A stretch of DNA of 64,000 nt from Deinandra increscens subsp. villosa (GCA_039602395.1 JBCNJP010000025.1:52860555-52924554), one strand, 5' to 3'. Positions 47,789 to 61,100 are shown, numbered from the stretch's first letter. The notes: a model not told the origin generated them from the sequence alone. Program-made: numbers and translations.

Positions 47789-50700
47789 ATGGATTTTATG
47801 ACATCAGGAGAAAATGATGTATTCGTGCCTTATTTTCCTGCTTCAATGCAAGAGCATTCTAAGTTTCAGAATTGGATCGCAAATGCTAAGTTTCCAGCAA
47901 AGCTAAAGATGCCAACTTCTATTAAAAAGTATGGTGGGCTAACAGATCCAGATGATCATATATTTGATTTTATTACTGCTGGAAGACTTGAACGATGGTC
48001 AGAAGAAACATGGTGCCACATGCTGGTACAGACCTTTACTGGACCTGCAAGAGTATGGTTTGATGCACTACCAAATGCACAGATAAGTGGCTTTGAAGAC
48101 CTAAGGACGAAATTCCTAAGGCAATTTAGTCAACAACGGAAGTGCACAAAAGAAGTGACAGAAGTACATAACATTCGAAGAAGAAATGACGAAAGCCTTG
48201 AAAGCTTCGTTATGCGTTTTAACAATGAAACTATGAAAATATCTGGAGCACAGGATCAATTACGTATATCTGGCTTTTGCCATGGTGTTCGACACACGCA
48301 CTTGGTGGAAAAGTTACATGAGGATCTGCCTCAAACAATGGAGGTGCTTATGGATCGTGTCAGGACCTATGTAAAAGGAAGAAGTGCTTCCGGAAATATC
48401 CAGGGTATCAGCACTCAAAAACCATCTCAGAAGAATGGCAATTACCGGAATGCAAATGCAAGTGTCTCCACTGCACCAACAAGAAATCAATCCTGGAAAA
48501 AGTTTAGATCTCAACCCTATGATCGTAGGGGAGAAAGTAATTATGGAGGATACAAGAAGACCTGGGAGCCCAGATCTAATGATTTTTCGTCACTTACAAA
48601 AACTCCAAGTGAGATCTTAGCGACGGAGAATGTTCAATTTTCGAAACCTCAAAGGACTTACAATCCTTCAGGAAGTGATATGGGTAAATATTGCGATTAC
48701 CATAAAGATCGTGGTCATGATACAGACAACTGCAGACACTTGCGAGGCGAGATTGAAAAAGCCATCAAATCCGGAAAATTGTCGCATCTGGTTAAAAATA
48801 TTAAGGAGGGACGTCCTCCAGCTGCTAAACAAGCTGTGATCGCAATGATACGAAGAGGGTCGAACACTTGGCATCGCAATGTTAAGACAAAGTTTGAAGA
48901 AGAAAAATGGAAAAGTCAAGAGATTACATTTCCACCATTGAATGGTAGAGAATCGAGAGAAGATCCAGTAATTGTGACTGTCGGTATTGCTGGGTTTCTA
49001 GTGAAACGGACCTATCTCGATACTGGAAGTGCATCGGAAATCATGTATGAGTCTTGTTTCCGAAGGATGGGATTGGATGTGCAGCAAAGGCTAAAGCCTC
49101 ATAATTCCACTCTCATTGGTTTTTCTGGAGAGGTGGTGCATCCCATGGGAGAAATAACTCTCCCGGTGATCTTTGGTGATGATAAACTATTTCGAGAAGA
49201 GATGATGACTTTTATTGTGGTTGCAACTCCTTCCCCCCACAATGTCATTATCGGTCGACCTGGGCTTAAAGTTTTGGGCGCTATAGTTTCGACAACGCAT
49301 GGTTTAGTTCGGTTCCCAACTCCAAGGAGAATCGCAACTGTAACAACAGATGCAGATCCACAAGTAGCCCTGGTTGAGAAACCTTTGATATCGAAAGGAG
49401 GATTGAAGGATATTAAAAATGATACTGTAGAAAAGAATAAGTGGATCATAAACGAGAAGTTTCCAGATCAGACAATTGAAGTTGGATCGCAATTGCAAGG
49501 AGAAACAAGAAAAAAGTTGTTTCAGTTATTAAAAGACAATGTGGATATCTTCGCATGGGAACCGTCGGATATGACGGGGGTTCCTAGACATCTCGCTGAA
49601 CACAAATTAAACGTCTATCCAGGTGTAAAACCTGTCCAGAAGAAGCGAAGAATCTATGATCAAATTCGAAACAATGTAGTCAAGGAAGAAGTGGATAAGC
49701 TTGTGGAAGCGGGCATCCTTAGGGAAGTGCTTTACCAAACATGGGTTGCAAACCCTGTCTTGGTCCTAAAGCCTGATAAATCTTGGCGGATGTGCATTGA
49801 CTTCAAAGATCTTAATAAGGCATGTCCGAAAGATTGTTATCCACTTCCGGAAATAGATCTAAAAGTTGATTCTTTGGCGGGATACCGATGGAAGTGTTTT
49901 CTAGACGCATATAAAGGATACCATCAGATCTTTATGGCTGAGGGTGATGAAGACAAAACTGCGTTTATTACAAACGAAGGCTTATTCTGTTATAAAAAGA
50001 TGCCGTTCGGGCTAAAAAACGCTGGTGCAACTTACCAGCGCCTCATGGATAAAACTTTCCAATCACAAGTGGGTAGAAATCTTGAAGCCTATGTGGATGA
50101 TGTAGTCATTAAGAGTTCTCATGAGGAAGATATGATCAAAGACATTGAAGAGACCTTTAAAAACTTGCGGGGTATCAATATGAAATTAAACCCCAAAAAG
50201 TGCTCATTTGCGATGGAGGAAGGCAAGTTCTTAGGGGTCCTGGTCAATAAAGACGGGATCCAGGCACATCCGAGGAAGGTCAAGGCGGTTATGGAAATGG
50301 AACCACCTAAAACCCTTAAAGATATACAAACTCTAAATGGGCGTTTGGTGGCTCTACATAGATTTTTGTCAAAAGCAGCTGAAAGAGCCACACCCTTTAT
50401 GAAAGTTTTGAAAGAGAGTTTAAAAGGAAGTTTTGAATGGACTTTCGAGGCTAATCAAGCATTTGAGGAATTGAAAACCACTTTAGCTACACTTCCGACC
50501 CTAACTGCACCAAAAGTCGGTGAAGAATTGATCATGTATTTGGCAGTAACGGATAATGCAGTAAGCGCTGTGTTACTGGTGGAAAGGGAAGATAAAGAAC
50601 TTCCAATTTACTACATAAGCAAAATGCTTAAAGACTATGAAACCAGATACCCTATGATCGAAAAAGTTGTTTTAACACTTGTACAGGCTACGAGAAGACT

Positions 50701-50990
50701 TCGTCGTTATTTCCAGGCCCATACTGTAAATGTTCTTACCTCATATCCTATCCAAGGGATCTTCAGAGAACCGGAAATGTCCGGTAGGATGATCAAGTGG
50801 GCAATTGAAGTGGGGCCATTCGATATACAATTCAAACCACGAGTTTCAATTAAAGGATAAGTGGTAGCAGATTTCCTGGCGGAAGTGCCAGATGGCGCAA
50901 GTGTAAACGTTATTACCATTCCTGAAGCTAAAGAACAAGTATGGATCTTGCATACTGATGGTTCTTCAAACTCTGATGGCTCAGGAGCAG

Positions 50991-51072
50991 GTTTGATCCA
51001 TTATAAAATCATTTCTTTTTGAAAAAGAAATTGAAATTCAAAATATTAAAAATTCTATTATACCAAATGCAG
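50991..51072 (+). other. Intron-like gap 1 in element B aRNH
   Basis: 82 bp, GTTTGATCC...AAATGCAG, phase 1, between GSGAG and LILKSPEG. Aligns with 21214-21132 of A, including the last eight bases. Confidence 0.75.
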
Positions 51073-51173
51073 GCTTGATCTTGAAAAGTCCTGAAGGGAC
51101 GAGTTGACATATGCGATCCGCTTTAATTTCCAAGCTTCTAATAATGAAGCAGAATATGAGGCGTTGCTAGCAG

Positions 51174-51326
51174 GTATAAACACTCAAGCTTTATAAGTTT
51201 TTGTGTTTATTCGGAAAAAAAAAAACAACTGCATATGCATTTGTTCCACGAATGCATATGGTACGCATTTGTTCCACAAATGCATGTGATAAGTCGGAAG
51301 TCCTAAAACATTGAAATTTATTTCAG
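51174..51326 (+). other. Intron-like gap 2 in element B aRNH
   Basis: 153 bp, GTATAAACAC...TTTATTTCAG, phase 1, between ALLAG and GLRLA. Same place as 21029-20857 of A, and similar at both ends. Confidence 0.72.
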
Positions 51327-52887
51327 GTTTAAGGTTGGCTAAAAAAAATGGGTGCAACGCAAGTGACTGCTTATGTGGATTCATTGTTAGTAGCTAGTCA
51401 GAGCGCTGGAACATACGAGGCAAAAGGCAAATACATAGCCTTATACTTGGAACAAGTTCAAGAGTTAATCAAAATCTTTGGCAAGTGTGAAGTTTTACAT
51501 ATTTCCAGAGCTCAAAATAGAAAGGCAGATGCGCTGAGCAAGCTCGCTTCTGTCGCATTTGAACATTTAGCCAAGGAGATTCGAGTGGAATTGTTAGAAG
51601 CTCCAACTGTCAATTTGAAAATGACCGCAGATGTGCAAATGCAAGAAGACAGTTGGATGACACCAATTGTACAGTATTTGACCATGGGCAAACTCCCAGA
51701 TGATAAAGAACAGGCTCGCCAGGTACGAGTAAATTCGCTTCAGTATCAGATGCAAAATGATACTTTGTATAGAAGAAGCTTTTTGGGACCTTTGTTAAGA
51801 TGTTTAACCCCAAGTGAAGCTGAAAAGATCGTTAAAGAAGTACATGAAGGCATATGCGGTATTCATGCTGGTGCGAAGATGGTAGTTGTTAAAATCATGA
51901 GCCTTTGATACTTTTGGCCAGGCATGTACCGAAGCACTTGGGAAGAATTGCGCAAGTGCCAAGCTTGTCAAGCACATGCTCCGGTGAGCATGCGGGCAAA
52001 AAATGAGTTGATCCCAGTTACGTCAGCGTGGCCCTTCCAGAAGTGGGGAATGGATATAGTTGGACCTTTTCCATCAGCAAGTGGAGGGGTAAAATTTCTA
52101 TTGGTTGCCATTGACTACTTTACAAAATGGATTGAAGCAAAACCACTTGCTTGTATTTCTGGTAAGCAAGTCAAAAAGTTTGTGTGGGAACATATCGTGT
52201 GCCGATTTGGTCTACCTCTCTATATCATAACAGATAATGGACAGCAATTTGCTGGAAACCCATTTGCAGAATGGTGCGAAGAGCTTCATATAAATCAGAT
52301 CTTTACGTCAGTAGCACATCCACAGGCCAACGGCCAAGTTGAAAGAGCAAATCGAAGCCTTGTCGAAGGTATAAAAATGAGATTGGAAAAATATGGGGGT
52401 AGTTGGGTCGATGAGCTACCACATGTTTTGTGGGCGCATCGCACCATGCCTAAAACTAGCAATGGTGAAACACCATTCAGTCTTGTATATGGAACTGAAG
52501 CTGTTATACCAGCTGAAATCGGAATACCTAGTCACCGCTTGCAAGTGCAAGTGGCGGATAATGATGAAGAATTAAGAACCAATCTGGATCTTTTGGAAGA
52601 GCGAAGGGAAATCACTGCTATACGAGAGAGCAGATACAAAAAAGAGCTAGATGGCAAAATACTATAACGCCAAAGTTAAGACTCAACAGTATAAAGAGGG
52701 AGAATATGTGTTGAGGAGCAATGAGGTGAGTAGAGCACTTCCGCTCGGAAAAATGTCTCCCAAGTGGGAGGGACCTTATATAGTCAAAAAAGCGATCGGA
52801 AATGGATCTTACATACTTCAGCAGCTCGACGGAACTGAATTGGTGCGGGCTTGGAATGGAATTTATATTCGCAAATGTTACATGTAA

Positions 52888-54237
52888 AGACGCAAATGTT
52901 AATCTCAAATGAAAGATAGGAAATGTTGATCTTTATGTTTTCGTTTCTGCAATTATGATCTTGTAATAAATCGATGAAGAATAATATACATTTGTTTCTA
53001 GTACTTACAAGGATCCATGGAAATACTTATTCCATTCTATATGAAAAGGTTATACAAACATTTGATCGCTCCTATGCAAAATATTGAATATAAATGTTTG
53101 CTTAAAAATGTTGTGTCAATGAACACATGCATATGCTATACAAGTGATCTCTGTAAATAATACAAAGTTCACATGCGATATGATTTGCTTCTTATAATAT
53201 GGTTCATGAGTCACTAGCGGGTGCATTTTCAAAAAGGTATTACATACCAATACCTTAATGCAGTATCGCTGTTATTCCTTTATTTATAAAGGGTAACCCA
53301 AGAAAAAGTAAAAATACTTTTCTTGTCCCCAACTGTCTCACTGACGATTAAAGAGTGCATGTTGGGAAGAGGTGATCAGGCCGGACACCTTGTTAGTACA
53401 ATGGTTGCTAACAAAAGCCCAAAAGAGAGATGGCCAAACTTAAGTGGATAAAGGTATGCTATGATTATTAATAAAATCCCAACTTAAGCTCTCTGAGGGT
53501 CGCAAGTGCTGCTGAATAACTAATGTTCTAAAGTGGTCTTGTGAGTTGATCATTCAAAGAAAAAAGATCAACTAAACCTTACCAAAAGATGTAAGGACTT
53601 TATATACCACAAGGAAAAGATTCGTATTTGAAACAAAAAATACTTAACTTTTAAAGTGGTATTGCCGTTATGTTGTTAAAACCCTTTGAAGATGGACGCA
53701 TTTGATAGGGGGGAAACGCATATGACAGCCTTCTTTAAAAGTTAATGATTTTGTTAAAATCTTGTCAAAGTACTTGTGAAGGAGAACTTGTAAAGTTGCT
53801 CAAAAGCTTGTAAGAAAATATTTCGCAAGTTTAAAAGAAAAATGTCAAGAATCGAATGGAAAAACATACAAATAATTCAAGGTATAAAAAGTTGTGTATG
53901 ATCACTTTGCAACTGCAAGTGCAAATAATACACTTCGTTCGCAAGTGACATGTCGCAAACATAATCAAGCATGACTCATATCCTATGAACCAAGAGGTGA
54001 TAACATAATTCAAAAGTTCGAGACAAAAAGTAAGAAAAGCAAACATCCATATGCATTATCATACATGCCAACATAATCGAAACTGCAAACAAATGCAGTT
54101 CCGATGGGATCCACGATTAAGAAAGTACTGGAACATACCAAATGCAAAATGAAAAGTAAATTGTCTTGTGCCACAGCATAAGTGGACTTTGAGAGATGAT
54201 TAAAATGTTCAACAAAAGATCATGATTAATAGAGAGA
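52888..54237. other. Element B spacer between pol and antisense ORF
   Basis: No gene is supported on either strand. It is AT-rich and shared with element A (18137-19300). Confidence 0.55.
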
Positions 54238-56968
54238 TCAATTACCGGTGGCGGTTGGAGCATCTGCATTTGAAGTTGAAGGAGCATCAGCCTTTGGGGT
54301 TGCAGAACCTTTTGTTAAAGTAATTGGTTTCAGCATATCTCCCATTATCTCTGTATCGTCCAGGCTCAACTTCGAAACTTCGTCAATGGAATGGAACGTC
54401 ATTGACTTCAGAGCATCCAACTGCGTCAACAGCTTCTCACCGGCTTTGTGATCGTATTCTTTGAAAGTCAGGAAGTTGGCTTCACCTTTCACAGCATGTG
54501 CTAGCCCACACTTGATCCCTTCATTATAGCCCATTGCATTTGCGGCTGAATTAACTTTGAGGGTCATGGGGATCATTTCGGAATGCACACGCTTAGCAAC
54601 CAAGTTAAAACCTTCCTCAATCAACCATTTGCTCTTTTCCTTCACAGATGCTAGCTCCTTCTGCATTTGCTCTCTTTCTTCGGTTAATGCCTTGACGGTT
54701 TCAACAAGAGCAGCATTTTCTTTGAAGGATTAAAATGCAAATGTTAAAGGTGATAAAAGACTATGCAAGTGCAAATGAAAAATTATGAAAATAAAGAAAT
54801 ATAAGAGATACCTTTGTTAACAGCTTCAACTACTGAATCACACTGAGAGGTGATCTCCAACATTTTGATGGCTTGTTCATCAAATATCTTCTTTTGATCC
54901 AAGAATTGGCTTTTGAAAGCCATCACATCATCCTTCGCCTGTGTGAGATCTCTCCTCGTTTCCTGCTCAAGTGACACCAGCTTCCGGTTCTTGGTTGTGA
55001 GGAGTTCAACCTTTGCATGTAGATCGTTAATCTTCACTTGATCGCTTATAGAACCAAAAAAGGCCTTATGCGCCAACAGCTTCTTGGTTAACTCTTCAAC
55101 TCTCGCCTCAGCAATGATCCATCGACCATACACATCCGCCACCAGGCTCTGTTGCTTCGATTGTGCAAGCATGAGTTCATTTGAAAAAGCTTCATTAGGA
55201 ATTTGTTGAAGGCAGAGAATGTCAGTAGGAGTACTTCCAAGTAGAGTGATCTTTTTTGCGATTGAACTTTCGGTGCAAGTATCACCATTTTTGATCTCCC
55301 ATTGAGGGACAAAGACATCACTTACATCAACAGACTCCAAACCTCTACCAACATTACTTCTGAGGGTAACCAGATCTATCTCCTTCTTCAACCATTCAGA
55401 GGTAGGAACAGCAAAGCTCGGAGCATCCTTCTGCGAAGAAGAGGACGCATGAGCTAAATTGGCCAAAGTGATCAAAGATGAGGTACCTTTCTGCAAAATA
55501 CTTACATCAGAAAAACCTGGTTCTTGTGACATATCAGGTGAATTCAATAAATAATCATCAATATCAAAATCATCAGTAGGAGGAGGGGTTACCGCAACAT
55601 CAATCTTTGACTGCACACCCTCTTCTAGCTGTTCATTTGCTTCAACATTCTCCGTAAAATCGGAAGTGACCTCGGTGGTTTCGGAAGTGTTTACCTTAGA
55701 CTGATGAGGTGAAGATTGCAAATTCCAACGAGGAGATTTTCTTTTAGACACAAGGGGCTCATGCGCTTCCTTGGTAACAGTTGCTTTTGCGGATCTCTTT
55801 ATCTTGCTTCCACCTTTGGGCGGTAGTGATGCTTTTGAAGACAAATATGCATGACCTTCAGCGACCTCCTTCTTCTTACCCTTGAGGGTGTTCTCCCCAT
55901 TCCCTCCAGCACCATCCTTGATCGTTTTTGTAACATCAGCAGCATCACTACCCCCAGATTCGACCTCATTCGTCTTCTCAGAAATAATGGTATCTGACTG
56001 CATATTCACTTGCGGCTCAATTTGATCATGTGCTTCTTCGGGACGATAGTCCAAGAAGGAACTGGCAGTCTGCCGAAGAAATGGCATTGACCCTTCCTCC
56101 ATGATCTTAGCACCGAGGTCGATGTCATCAAAACTTTTCAATTGCATGGCTTCAAAGAGATCCATCTCTGAAAAAATAAAAAGAGTTTATCAAAAACTGT
56201 TAAGACATTTTAAAGGGAGTGATCGCAAGTGATGAAAGGGTAATTCCTTACCCTTCCCTCGATTTGTCAGAACCGGCCAAAGTTCAGGGGTAAACCAAGC
56301 CCTGCTCATTCTACAAAAGAGAAGAATGGCTTCCGGAAGTTCCCGGATAGGGCTTGCACATGATACTAACTTATCAAAAGACTCCTGACTATGGTCGCCA
56401 TCATTTGGGTTTGGATCGTGAACCACATCTTCCACATCCCTCCATTCCATTTGAAGAGGAACGCATCGGTCATCGATGTAAAAAAAACTTAGATTTCCAG
56501 GAACGAGGGTTGGATGGAAGATGGGTGCTAATCCTCTTAACTGCTCTCCTACGCTCAAAAGTATACCAATCGCCAGCCATCGTGATTCTATAAAAAGCCC
56601 TAAAAAGATTGACACTTGGAGACACACTAACAGCCCTACAAGTGGCTTCAAAATGACTTAAACGCGAAAACCCTTGGATATGCATCTGAGAAGACATGGA
56701 TCTTGAAAAACATCAAAACTCTCATAAGAAACTTGGTGAAAGGGAGACGATAATTCCCAAGTTTGAACATATCGACATAAACCCCAATTTTGCCATCAGG
56801 AAACGGGGAAATGGGAGTTTTTGGCAGGGGAAGAGTGGGATTCAACGAAAGGGGAATATGGTATCGCTCAATAACCTCATCAAGATCACGAGGCGACATA
56901 GACGAAAACGAGATATGCATATTATGCTTACTCGAGTCGTCGTCTACCTTAATTGACGGTGACGGCAT
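54238..56968 (-). pseudogene. Element B antisense ORF, three exons (gypsy-type transposon domain)
   Basis: It is transcribed against the element. The ATG at 56968 opens MPSPSIKVDDDSSKHNM and the domain motifs LDEVIERYHIPLSLNP and GVYVDMFKLGNYRLPF. SHFEATCRAV, FYIDDRCVPLQMEW and MSRAWFTPE follow (Pfam Transposase_28-like). Exon 1 ends near 56252 (AAGG|GTAAGG), exon 2 is 56167-54812 (acceptor TTTTTTCAG, donor GGTATC), and exon 3 is 54719-54238. Exon 2 encodes a low-complexity acidic region and a coiled coil; exon 3 a second helical region. Two frameshifts relative to A, near 56690 and at a T run near 56482, break exon 1. Antisense ORFs of this type are known in Tat/Grande elements; their role is unresolved. 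Confidence 0.75.
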
Positions 56969-57474
56969 GAAAATACAGTAAAAAAGCACGAAAGAAATCG
57001 ACTGACCTTTCGAAAAGAAAAAGCTTGAAGAAAGAATTAGGGCTTGAAGAACAAAGAGAGCGACGGCAGTGAAGAGTGTAAAGAATGCAAAATAAGAAAT
57101 GATTATATACGGGGCAAGAATCTCGGATACAAATAACCGTTTGGGTTTAAAAAATTCAAAAATAAAAAAGACCAAAAACTGTCCCGTCATTCAATCCTCG
57201 ACTGACACGTGTATCGGCGGGTATCAAAAGTACTCGAGTGCAAATCAACATGCAAAACGAGCCTGACAAGTCAGTTAGGATTCTACACTTGCAGAAGCGT
57301 CTCCTTGCAATAATACGTTAATATCCTCACGAGGATGTGACGATTACATTTGCAGGAGCGTTCTACTTTAAAGACAAATAAAGTCTTTTGATCTATTAAA
57401 GAATTGGCTTCACTAGCATTTTTTGTGATGATCTTCGTACCTTAGTCCTTAGTCATTTCTACAAAACAACATAA

Positions 57475-57494
57475 GGACTAGGGGGACTTGATGA
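57475..57494 (+). repeat. Internal copy of polypurine tract plus LTR start (B)
   Basis: GGACTAGGGGGACTTGATGA here is identical to the sequence spanning the true polypurine tract and LTR start at 57760-57779. The same pair exists in A (16803-16822 and 16510-16529). Confidence 0.85.
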
Positions 57495-57759
57495 CCAGAT
57501 CTATGAAATCGTTAAAAATTGGAAAATTTCTGATCTTTGACACTTGTGATCTCCACAAAAGAGAAATGTGTGTTACACTCTTTTTTCCTTAGTTTCGGTT
57601 TCTTCCCACAGGGTTTTTCCGAACAAGGTTTTTAATGAGGTAACAAATCAAAAACACATGCGAACTTAATAAAGATGATCGATTAAGGTTCTCAAACCTC
57701 AGCGGAAATACGAGACACTTTTAACTTCTAGTCCAATAATTATTGCTCGAATAATCAAT

Positions 57760-57773
57760 GGACTAGGGGGACT
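57760..57773 (+). promoter_or_regulatory. Element B polypurine tract
   Basis: GGACTAGGGGGACT directly precedes the 3' LTR, as expected for plus-strand priming. Confidence 0.8.
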
Positions 57774-58146
57774 TGATGAGGATAGGTCAAGACCGGACAT
57801 GCAAGTGTCCTGGCATCTACACTTCTGATGGTAAAGATCCCGAGAGCAAGTGTCACACAGAGAATGAGTTGGAAGCGATGCAGTTGCAGATGAACAAGAT
57901 GCAAGTGCATCCGACCAACTCATGAAGATGCGACTTCAGAAGCTCTATAAATAGTTCTTTCATTCATTTGCAATGTAACTTCGAATTTCCAGAAAATACA
58001 CATTTACTGTGTGTTTTCCTTGTTTGTACCCAAATATTGAGATATTAATAAATCTATTGATTCATCGATTATTCTTCTTAGATTAGCTTATTCCTAGTTG
58101 AATTATAATCTCTCATTTACATACGGTGGGATTTTGTGGTTCATCA
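57774..58146 (+). repeat. Element B 3' LTR
   Basis: 373 bp, TGATGAGG to GGTTCATCA, matching 46000-46372 with about five substitutions. A minus-strand frame within it is LTR sequence only. Confidence 0.95.
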
Positions 58147-58151
58147 ATACC

Positions 58152-61100
58152 AAAGGTTGTTAACAGTCCTCCTTGGCTGATCCCTGCATTTAAAGGAGAT
58201 TAGTTAGTCTTAGGTACCTAGGCCTTAATTGATCTGGGTGAAAGTTGGTCAGTTTTGGCTGAACTTAAACTGTCTCTTGTGTTGTCCTGCCTGGGACATT
58301 GTTTTTCTTTCCCAAGCTCCTGAGGCCCTTTTGATGGATTTTTTATTTTTGTTTGGTTTTTGAATGTTCACCGCTTGGAAATAAGTGGAGTGTTTTTTAT
58401 ACACCCCAGTAGGCTTGAAGGACAGATTTACCAGTTTTGGAATGTTCCACCTGTCATCCTTCCTCCAACCATTTGATTTAGCCGTACCAACTAGGTTTGG
58501 ATGGATGGGTGATTTAGAAACAGATTTGAAAACAGATTTTAAAACTGGTTTTGGGGATTTAACAGATTTTGGTCTCCAAGTTGTTTGACTGATTTCTGAG
58601 ATGCTTTGTTTTCTTTAAAAATGGTCTTTGGTTGTTGCCTAGAAGCCTTGGGTTTCTGATGTACTTTGTGACTTTGAGGTGCTGATTTCTGCACCTTGGG
58701 TCTTGAAGGACCGGGCCTTGGAGTTTGGTCGCTTTGTTTTTGGACCTTTGGAATGGGTCTCTAATGAATCCTTTTGGGATAATAGGGTTCATATGGCCGG
58801 TGTAAACAGTTTCTTGCCACATGTCCCGGTTTACCACTGACATGGCAAGATTGTTTCTTTGGGTATGCGGGAGCCTGTTGTTTGTTTCGCCCAGTGGATA
58901 TCTAAGTTGGTATTGAACAATTTTTGTGAATCCATTGGGTTCTACCGTGGGGCTTTGTGGTCAAAATGTACTCCCGCTGCACCAGCTTAAACTGATCATA
59001 TGCAGAATTGATCTCTGGGTACGGGACAAAATTATGAGGTCTAATGTCCCACAATTTCTGCATGTTTTGGTCACTACTGACATTATTTTCAGGAAGATTC
59101 GCACCAGATAAAGCATCATTTTTGGAGTTGCGACCAGCAACCTGTGGTCCCTTACCCCTTCTTAAAATCTTAACAGTTCTTAAGGGTTTCACAGGTTTAG
59201 CATCACATTTACCAAAAGTAAACACACCACAATCAGAAGTTTTATCACACAAGACAGACTCGGAAGTTTTTGACCCAATCTTAACAGAAGATTCAAGTTT
59301 CTCAGAATCAAAGTTTTTATAAAAATCATCATAATTGGACTTCATGGGACTCTTAGGGGACTCCTTGCAATTCACTACCCCTGCTTCTTTATTACCTTTA
59401 TCTGCACAACAAGTAGAATTGTTAGTAATGTTAGAAACATGAGCATAAATCTTAATAGGGCATGCAGCAAGTTTTTTGTCAATTTATGTTTTAACTTCTA
59501 AAGTGGTCTTAGAGATTTCATGATTAGGAATCATTTCATGCATTAAAGGCATTGGGACAGAGTGCATGGATTTTTCATTGCTATCATCAACACCAAACCC
59601 TAATCATGTGTGCCCTTTAACATGTCTCATTCTAGTATCTGTATTGTAAAAAAAAAGAACCCGCCTTCAGCATTTCAGACACAATCTTGTCATTACGTTG
59701 AATTTTGTTTTGAGAGGTTCCTAATTTTTCTTTAAATTCATCTACCTCTTTGGTTAACTTCTCAACTTTAGAGCTAGTGATTCTAAGACATGCATTTTTA
59801 TCACACATTTGATTTTGAAGACTTCTAATATCTAATTTAGCCGCTTCCAGTTTTTCTCTGAATATGCTACTCTTATCTTTATACTCCCTAAGGTCTCTAG
59901 CAGTTAATTCATGATTTATGGTTTCATTGATGAATTTACGTTCCCAGTCTTTACATTCATTAAACACGGTTTGACATTTAGAGTTTGAACATACCTCATT
60001 ACTGTTGGCTTGAGACCCTGGAGTGATGTCATCCATGAACGCATGGTAAAAGACTTCAGCAGCTTCTTTCTGTGCTTCTTCTTCTGCAAGGAGGGCCACA
60101 TGATCAAGTGTCAGACTCAAATCTTCCACTTGAGTCGTCCAATCATATTCTGGTGTGTGCTGGACCACTAGTGCCTTGTCATTCTTCACTGTCTCCTTTC
60201 TCATGCCTTCACTTCTGTCCTCAGTTCTGACATCTCTTTCAACCTTTGGCTTGGTGCACTCTCTCGCATAATGTCCATACTCATTGCAGTTATAGCATCG
60301 TAGATCTGCCTTGTTGAAACTAAGTTTTATCCCCTTTCCTCCATTCCAATCCTTTTTCCTTATCTTGGCCATGAACTGCTTAGCCCTTAAAGCTGACATT
60401 CCCATCTGATAAGAAATATTCATATGCTCCAGGTCTTCTGGGTTAACTTGGTTTACATCATCTGGAGTTAAATCAACAAATAGTAGAGAACCTGCAACGA
60501 GTGCCTGATAGCAACTCATGATGCCTACACCAAGAGCAAAAATGTGGTCTCTGGTTAGATTATTCATATCCATAGATATAATGTTAGATGATCCAGATGA
60601 GCTTAATTAATCCATAGAAATAATGTTAGATGATCCAAATGAGCTTGATCCAGTGGCTTGTGCAAGAAAACCCATCTGATTAGAGTGTGAGTTGCTAGGA
60701 GCTGCAGTTGGTTGTGAGATGAAAGATTGATTGACTTGGTTTATTAAAGCTCCATTTCCTAATTTTCTGGCCCTCTTCTGCTTCTTCTCTTCATAAGCTC
60801 TAATGGTGAAGTATTCATTTGCACCGTCTTCTCTATTAACTCAATAGTACTGTCCCAATTTGGTAGAAGTGAATTCACCAGCTTCTTGTTTACCTCCACC
60901 TGTGTGTATGTGACCCCAGCATCTTTCATTCCTGTCACAATTTTGATGTACCGTTGAAGCTGAGTCTCAATATTTTCACCAGGCATGTAATTAAATTCAT
61001 TAAACTGCTCTCTTAGGTTTTCCCTTCGTGATTCTTTCATGTCGTCATTTCCTTCATATGCTGCAACAAGAGCATCCCAAAGTGGCTTAGCAGACGTATA

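Larger units (their letters stand above)
47789..52887 (+). pseudogene. Element B gag-pol polyprotein gene with two intron-like gaps and four lesions
   Basis: Gag starts at 47789 and includes a capsid-like region and the knuckle CDYHKDRGHDTDNC. Protease has YLDTGSASE. RT shows CIDFKDLNKACPKDCYPLPE and YVDD (near 50090). RNase H follows (LAVTDNAVSAVLLVE, PIYYISKML), then the archaeal-type RNase H (HTDGSSNSDGSGAG, EYEALLAG, TAYVDSLLVASQ). Integrase has HAGAK...CQACQ and DDE motifs (WGMDIVGPF, IITDNGQQF, NGQVERAN). The first 1023 codons are open. Lesions: TAA at 50858 where A has Q; a one-base loss near 51100; TGA at 51907 where A has G; and a small insertion near 52650. GT-AG gaps lie at 50991-51072 and 51174-51326. 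Confidence 0.93.
56969..57773. other. Element B region between antisense ORF and 3' LTR
   Basis: Noncoding. It would contain the antisense promoter (TATATACGG-like sequence on the plus strand near 57105). It also holds two polypurine tract copies, at 57475-57494 and 57760-57779. Confidence 0.5.
46000..58146 (+). mobile_element. Ty3/gypsy Tat-type LTR retrotransposon B, 12.15 kb, complete
   Basis: LTRs 46000-46372 and 57774-58146 bound a plus-strand element, with ATACC duplicated at 45995-45999 and 58147-58151. It belongs to the same family as element A but lies in the opposite orientation. The LTRs differ at about five positions in 373 bp by eye. The insertion cut copia C inside the protease, between WY and VDSG. 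The internal order is primer site, ORF1, hairpin array, gag-pol with two intron-like gaps, antisense ORF and polypurine tract. Confidence 0.96.
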
